From Rhodococcus sp. 14-2483-1-2 (GTDB taxonomy: Bacteria > Actinomycetota > Actinomycetes > Mycobacteriales > Mycobacteriaceae), in the NCBI RefSeq assembly GCF_002259405.1, contig NZ_NPFW01000023.1, positions 372,001 to 436,000 of the forward strand: a stretch of DNA of 64,000 nucleotides. The letters run 5' to 3'. The position numbers were made by a program, and so were the translations under genes. Below the pieces are notes generated by a model that did not search any database, was not told the DNA's origin, and was given only the letters and a program-made list of their open reading frames with translations. Below, piece after piece: positions 58,955-64,000 of the stretch (position 1 is its first letter; each line of letters begins with the position of its first letter).

Positions 58955-61900
58955 ATGCGATCGTTGGACGCTGTAGAAGCCGCGCTGCGGCTTCGTCTCC
59001 TGGATGAAGGCATGGACACCGGCGGTGGAGTAGTCCCGACCCGCTCGGATCCGGATCGCGCCCTACTGTCGGCCGCGCAGCAGGGAGTGTGGACCTACCA
59101 GCAACTGGTACCGGGCAGTGTGGTCTACAACTTGTGCCTGGCCCTGACATTCGACGGTCTCGTCGACGATCTCGCCCTCGAACAGGCGTTCTCTGCGGTC
59201 GTCGAGCGTCACGAAATCCTGCGCACCACATACCATTCCGATGCATCCGGGGTGCCGTTTCAGCGAATTCACCAGCACCTCCCCTACCGTTCCGATCGTG
59301 TCGATCTCGGCGATGGCGTCGATGCAGCGCAGCGCTACCGGGACCTTGTAGACACTCTCGTCGCCGAACCGCTCGACCTCGAGGCCGACCCGTCTCTACG
59401 CCTGACCGTGGCGCGGATGGGCGACAACCGCACCGTCGCAATCGTGCTGATGCAGCACATCGCCTGGGACGGCATGACTCTGCAGGCATTGTCTCGCGAC
59501 ATCGAGCGTTTCTATCGTCTGGCGCTCGACGGAAAGCTCACGGTGGAACCGCTCGCGTTGCAAGTGGCGGACTTCGCGGAATGGGAGATCGCCGAGTACC
59601 GACGAACGGACTGGACACAGGCCATCTCGTTCTGGAAGAACACGTGGACTCCGGAACTGGATGCGTTGCAATTGCCCTACGACCGCCGTCCTGCGCAGGC
59701 CTCGTCGCGAGGAGCCCGTCTCGATCGCAGCCTGAACGCCTCGGCTGCAACACATCTGCGTGGGCTCAGTAGCCGACTTCGAGCAACTCCGTTCGAGGTG
59801 TTTCTGGCCGTGTACTACATCGCCCTGCGTCAGATCACCGGTCAACACGACATCGTCGTGGGCACCACCGTCGCCAATCGTGAAGCTGCGGGCCAGGAGC
59901 TGTTGATCGGCAATCTGAGCAACATGGTCGCCCTCCGTTTCGTCTCCGACGATGATCGCACGTTCGCCGAGTTGGTCGATCACATCCATCGGGTCGATGC
60001 CGAGGTGTTCCGGCACAAGCGATTCCCGTACGAGGACGTGGTGCGAATCGCCAAGCGCGTCAATCCGACCGTCGGCACCCAGTTGTTCGACACGATGGTG
60101 CTCTTCCTCGACCAGAAGATCGACGGGCCGGTCCTGCCGGGCTGCACCACCAGCTGGGAGCTCGTCGACAACGGATCGGCGTTGCTGCCTGTCGCCGTCG
60201 AGACATTCTTGCTGAGCGACCGTGTCGACGTACAGATCACATTCCAGACCGACCTGTTCGACCCCGAGACGATCGAGCGCCTGCACGAGTACATAGAGCA
60301 GGTGCTCACGCACGCGACGGTGTCCACGACGGTCGGGGAGCTGGCCGAGTTGTCGAGAGCAGATTCTGCTCGCATCGACCGGTGGACGTCGGGACCACCG
60401 ATGGACATCACCCCGACCACCGTCGACGCCATGACGCGTGAGGCTGCGCAGACCTATCCGGATCGAATCGCGGTCGTATTCGGCGAGGTGGAACTGACGT
60501 ACGCGCAATTCGACTCCGCAGTCAATCGATTCGCACGCACGTTGATCGCTCGTGGAGTACGACCCGGTGATTTCGTCGCGGTACACGCCGACCGTAGCGA
60601 GTGGCTCGCCGTTGTCGTGGCCGGCCTCCTGCGCGCCGGCGGCGTCTACGTTCCCATCGATCCCGACTACCCGGCCGAGAGGGTCGAGTACATCGTCGAC
60701 GACGCAGAGCCGACCGTCGTGGTCAGACACCTCGTCGACGAACGCACGCCACCCTCACTCGACGTTCCGGTGTTGGATCTCGGAGATCCCGCGGTGCTCG
60801 CCGAGATCGAGGCCACCGACGGAACATCGGTGCGCGCCGACGAGGTGGAACGACCGACGGTTCCCGACGAGCCTGCATACCTGATCTACACCTCCGGAAC
60901 CACGGGCAAGCCCAAAGGTGTCGTCATCGATCATCGTGCGGTCAGCAACCGAGTTCAGTGGATGCGCAACCACTTCGGCATGATCGAAACCGAGCGCGTT
61001 CTGCAGAAGACGCCGATCGGTTTCGACGTGTCGGTGTGCGAGATCATCGCTGCGGTCTCGTCGGGAGCGTCGTTGGTTCTGGCGCAGCCCGGCTGGTGGT
61101 GGATGGATGCCCACGCCCTCACCGATTTCATCGAGAAGTATCGAATCACCGTGCTCTCGTTCGTTCCGACGATGCTCCGAGCATTTCTCGACGCCGGCAC
61201 AGGTGATGAGAGATTGCGGTCCGTGCGCTTTCTGTTCTGTGGTGGAGAGGCCGTCTCGCCTTGGCTGGCGGAGGAGGCCGGACGCGCATTCGACTGTCCT
61301 GTCATCGGTCTCTACGGTCCGAGCGAAGCAACCATGGACATCACGTACGAGGATTTCAGCGGGATCACCGACGACTCGCAGTTCCGCTCGTCGCTGATCG
61401 GTGTCCCCGAGTCGAACTCGAGCGTCTGGGTCCTGGACTCCGCGCTCCGCCGTGTTCCCCAGGGCGTGACGGCCGAATTGTACGTCGGTGGAGTGCAATT
61501 GGCGATCGGCTATCACGAGCGCCCCGGCTTGACGGCGGGCGCGTTCGTCGCCAACCCGTTCTCCGCACCCGGAGATCGCATGTACCGTACCGGTGATCTG
61601 GTGCGGTGGAGTTCGACCGGGCGTCTCGAGTTCATCGGCCGCGCCGACGACCAGGTGAAGATTCGTGGCCACCGGATCGAGCTCGGCGAGATCGGCACCG
61701 TTCTGCGCCAGGTTCCTGGCGTGATGTCCGCTGCAGCAACGGCGATTCCGCGGGCGACCGGTCCGGTTCTCGCTGCCTACTACATCGCGGACACCGGTGC
61801 CGAGGAGATCTCGGACGAGCAGCACGCGGACAACATCAAGAGCTACCTGGCGCACAGGTTGCCGAGCTACATGGTGCCGTCGATCCTGGTGAAGATGGCG

Positions 61901-64000
61901 TCGCTGCCCTTCACCTCGAACGGGAAGCTCGATCACAAAGCGTTGCCGATCCCCGACTTCGGCGACAGATCGGGAACCGGGCGTCCGCTGCAGGGCGAGA
62001 CCGAACACATCGTTGCCGAGATAGTACGGTCCACCCTCGATATCCCAGAATCCACCGCGATGGCCGCAGACGACGACTTCCTCTCCCTCGGCGGAGACTC
62101 GATCAGTGCCATCCGCATGGCCGCAGCACTCAAGAAACGCGGGCTCCACGTCAGTACCAAGGCACTGTTCGAGGCGAGAACCATTGGGCTGATCGCTGCG
62201 GCCACCGAGCAGATCGCACCGAGCGACGCTCGGCCGCTCTCCCCGGTCGAGAGCGAATACGGTGAAATTCCGCTTGGACCCGTCGCTTCCATGCTGATCG
62301 ACAAGGTCACGGACTACGCAGGCTACTGCCAGGCGACGGCCGTCGTCACTCCTGCCGGCTCAACTGCAGAGCGCCTCGCGGAGGTGTTGGACGCAGTGGT
62401 GGCCGCTCATCCGATGCTGTCGGCCTCGGTCGTCGTCGGCGCACACGGACACCCGGTCTTCTCGGTACCGGAGGACCCGGTGGCACCTGCACTCACCGAG
62501 GTTGTTCTCCGACCCGGCGCCACCATGAAAGAAACACTGGCAGAACAACTCCGAGCAGCGGGTGGCCGAATGGACCCCGCGGCCGGTCACATGGTCGAGG
62601 CCGTGTGGGTGCATGACGACAGCGAGTTCGGGCGATTGTTGCTGGTGATCCATCACCTGGTGATCGACGGCGTCTCATGGCGCATCATCGGTGACGACCT
62701 TCGTCGATTCTGGTCCGCAGACACCGTCACCCCACCGCGCAGCACTTCTGTGACGGCATGGAACACGAGCGTCGCCGAGATCGCGCGATCGCCGCAGTTC
62801 ACCGAACAACTCGACTTCTGGCGAGGACAGGACATCCCCGAACCTGCACTGGGAACGCGGCCGTTCGACCCCGCCGTCGACAGAGTGTCGACCGTTCGCG
62901 AAGTGACCGTGACCCTCGGAGTGGAGGAGACGACAGCCCTCACCGACACCGTCGCGCGGGCTTTCCGATGCGAACTCGTCGACATTCAGCTCGCGGCGCT
63001 GTTGCTCGCTGTCCGGCGTCACCGTGGGGACGGCCCGTTGTCGGTGAACCTCGAGCGTCACGGACGCGAGGAATCGCTCTTCTGCGACGCCGATCTGTCC
63101 GACACCGTCGGGTGGTTCACGTCGATCTACCCGGTCACGTTCACCGACACCGCAACCGACATGGTCGAGGCGGTGAAGTCGGTGAAGGAGCAGTTGCTGT
63201 CCTTCCCCGACGCCGGGATCGGCTGGGGTCTGCTGCGCTGGTCGAACGACGACACTCGGCCCCTGCTGGCCGAGCGCGCAGAGCCTCGGATCAGCTTCAA
63301 CTACATGGGTCGGTTCGCGGTCGGGGACGAGCAGACGCGCGAATGGGGACCGGCACCCGAGTTTCCGTACCTGACGGGCTATGCCGACGAGAACATGCCT
63401 GCCGCCGCAATCCTCGATGTCAATACGGTGACCCTCGTCGACGGAAACGATGCGCGGCTCGAAGCGTCGTTCCGATTCCCCGGCGGGATCCTCTCGACCC
63501 ACGCTGCCCGGGAGATCGCCGACGGTTGGGTGAGCGCGCTGGCCGAGATCACCGCCGAACTGGGCCGGGACCGCCGCCTGTACCTCACTCCAAGCGATGT
63601 TCTCGCCGACGGCGTCACCCAGCTCGATCTCGACGACTGGCAGCGGCAGTACAGCGACGTGGTGGAGGTCTACCCGTTGGCACCGATGCAGGAGGCGATG
63701 TATCTCGCCGGGATCACCAGCGCAGAGAAGGACATCTACTCGGTCCAGATGTTGATCGGGGTGCGCGGAGAGCTCGACACTCCGAGACTCGTCGAATCGA
63801 TGAACCTCGTCGCCGGCAGGTATCCCAATCTCAGGGTGTCCATCGGGGTGTCGCGAGCCGGCACACCGCTCGGCATCGTGCCCGCACACGTGAAACTCGA
63901 CGTGCACGAGCTGGATCTGACGAACGACGTCGCCGACGTGCCGGCGGCCCTCCAGAGCGTGCTCGACGAGGACATGGCGCGCCCATTCGATGTTGCGGCA
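58955..64000 (+). CDS. NRPS, C-A-T-E-C..., incomplete at the window edge
   Basis: At least 1682 residues, still open at 64000. ATG 58955 has AAGGA seven bases upstream (ATG 58949 is an alternative). C domain (QHIAWDGM, about residue 171); A domain with YTSGTTGKPKG (about 644), LYGPSEAT, YRTGDLVR and SNGKLDHKAL; T domain with LGGDSISA (about 1049); epimerisation domain with HHLVIDGVSWR (about 1235) and NYMGRF; then a further C domain starting near residue 1556 (EVYPLAPMQEAMY). The E domain means a D-residue in the product. My reading of the pocket is D-V-C-S-F-G-L-M-D. It is probably the last or main assembly enzyme; release domain not seen. Confidence 0.85.
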   Translation, partial: MRSLDAVEAALRLRLLDEGMDTGGGVVPTRSDPDRALLSAAQQGVWTYQQLVPGSVVYNLCLALTFDGLVDDLALEQAFSAVVERHEILRTTYHSDASGVPFQRIHQHLPYRSDRVDLGDGVDAAQRYRDLVDTLVAEPLDLEADPSLRLTVARMGDNRTVAIVLMQHIAWDGMTLQALSRDIERFYRLALDGKLTVEPLALQVADFAEWEIAEYRRTDWTQAISFWKNTWTPELDALQLPYDRRPAQASSRGARLDRSLNASAATHLRGLSSRLRATPFEVFLAVYYIALRQITGQHDIVVGTTVANREAAGQELLIGNLSNMVALRFVSDDDRTFAELVDHIHRVDAEVFRHKRFPYEDVVRIAKRVNPTVGTQLFDTMVLFLDQKIDGPVLPGCTTSWELVDNGSALLPVAVETFLLSDRVDVQITFQTDLFDPETIERLHEYIEQVLTHATVSTTVGELAELSRADSARIDRWTSGPPMDITPTTVDAMTREAAQTYPDRIAVVFGEVELTYAQFDSAVNRFARTLIARGVRPGDFVAVHADRSEWLAVVVAGLLRAGGVYVPIDPDYPAERVEYIVDDAEPTVVVRHLVDERTPPSLDVPVLDLGDPAVLAEIEATDGTSVRADEVERPTVPDEPAYLIYTSGTTGKPKGVVIDHRAVSNRVQWMRNHFGMIETERVLQKTPIGFDVSVCEIIAAVSSGASLVLAQPGWWWMDAHALTDFIEKYRITVLSFVPTMLRAFLDAGTGDERLRSVRFLFCGGEAVSPWLAEEAGRAFDCPVIGLYGPSEATMDITYEDFSGITDDSQFRSSLIGVPESNSSVWVLDSALRRVPQGVTAELYVGGVQLAIGYHERPGLTAGAFVANPFSAPGDRMYRTGDLVRWSSTGRLEFIGRADDQVKIRGHRIELGEIGTVLRQVPGVMSAAATAIPRATGPVLAAYYIADTGAEEISDEQHADNIKSYLAHRLPSYMVPSILVKMASLPFTSNGKLDHKALPIPDFGDRSGTGRPLQGETEHIVAEIVRSTLDIPESTAMAADDDFLSLGGDSISAIRMAAALKKRGLHVSTKALFEARTIGLIAAATEQIAPSDARPLSPVESEYGEIPLGPVASMLIDKVTDYAGYCQATAVVTPAGSTAERLAEVLDAVVAAHPMLSASVVVGAHGHPVFSVPEDPVAPALTEVVLRPGATMKETLAEQLRAAGGRMDPAAGHMVEAVWVHDDSEFGRLLLVIHHLVIDGVSWRIIGDDLRRFWSADTVTPPRSTSVTAWNTSVAEIARSPQFTEQLDFWRGQDIPEPALGTRPFDPAVDRVSTVREVTVTLGVEETTALTDTVARAFRCELVDIQLAALLLAVRRHRGDGPLSVNLERHGREESLFCDADLSDTVGWFTSIYPVTFTDTATDMVEAVKSVKEQLLSFPDAGIGWGLLRWSNDDTRPLLAERAEPRISFNYMGRFAVGDEQTREWGPAPEFPYLTGYADENMPAAAILDVNTVTLVDGNDARLEASFRFPGGILSTHAAREIADGWVSALAEITAELGRDRRLYLTPSDVLADGVTQLDLDDWQRQYSDVVEVYPLAPMQEAMYLAGITSAEKDIYSVQMLIGVRGELDTPRLVESMNLVAGRYPNLRVSIGVSRAGTPLGIVPAHVKLDVHELDLTNDVADVPAALQSVLDEDMARPFDVAA

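Overview
The window reads as the chromosome of a mycolic-acid actinomycete, most likely Rhodococcus/Rhodococcoides or a close relative. The coding DNA is GC-rich, ATGA/GTGA start-stop overlaps are frequent, there is an Lsr2 nucleoid protein and a mycobactin-type siderophore pathway, and sites resembling IdeR iron boxes precede the siderophore genes. Genus is inference; no ribosomal gene is present.

Positions 1 to about 12,200 look like plasmid or integrative-element DNA. They hold a ParA/MinD-type ATPase after a small conserved gene, a run of secreted, lipoprotein and membrane proteins, an ASCH-like protein, small coupled ORFs, an element-borne tRNA with a CAT anticodon, a DnaQ-like exonuclease, an excisionase-like HTH protein, an EVE-like/HNH nuclease, and two toxin-antitoxin modules (HicA-like and RES/Xre). 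Positions 12,200-17,800 hold an ArgP/LysG-LysE pair, an argH-like fragment, a NERD-DUF6636 membrane protein, a second copy of the small gene that precedes parA, and lsr2.

Positions 17,900-27,250 form a defence-type island. A frameshifted GHKL ATPase/DUF4325 pair lies beside a co-directional seven-gene minus-strand block: AAA ATPase, subtilisin-like protease (together ietAS-like), sigma-like HTH protein, a 300-residue unknown, a multi-ubiquitin-domain protein, an E2-fold protein without any cysteine, and a JAB-E1 fusion. The start-stop overlaps suggest one transcript, so a protease/ATPase defence pair and a ubiquitin-like conjugation module may work as one system. This is the best candidate for something undescribed.

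Positions 27,300-40,200 are accessory and decayed: a hexanucleotide repeat beside an ImuA'-like fragment, a copper chaperone and CPH-type P1B ATPase behind CsoR-like operators, remnants of MFS, MerR and MmyB-type genes, HxlR/MFS and TrmB/RidA/MFS units, an alpha/beta hydrolase, a TetR regulator facing twin perfect palindromes and a ruined target gene, and a frameshifted MarR gene.

Positions 40,300-64,000 are a siderophore NRPS cluster: isochorismate synthase, aryl-AMP ligase, MbtI-like salicylate synthase, a C-A-T-C NRPS, MbtG-like N-hydroxylase, MbtB-like ArCP-Cy-A-T NRPS, a C-A-T NRPS, a degenerate C/partial-A/T protein, and a C-A-T-E-C NRPS that runs off the right edge. Three predicted iron boxes sit in its promoters. 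No polyketide synthase is visible, so the expected product is a short aryl-capped oxazoline (or thiazoline)/hydroxamate peptide rather than a lipidated mycobactin.
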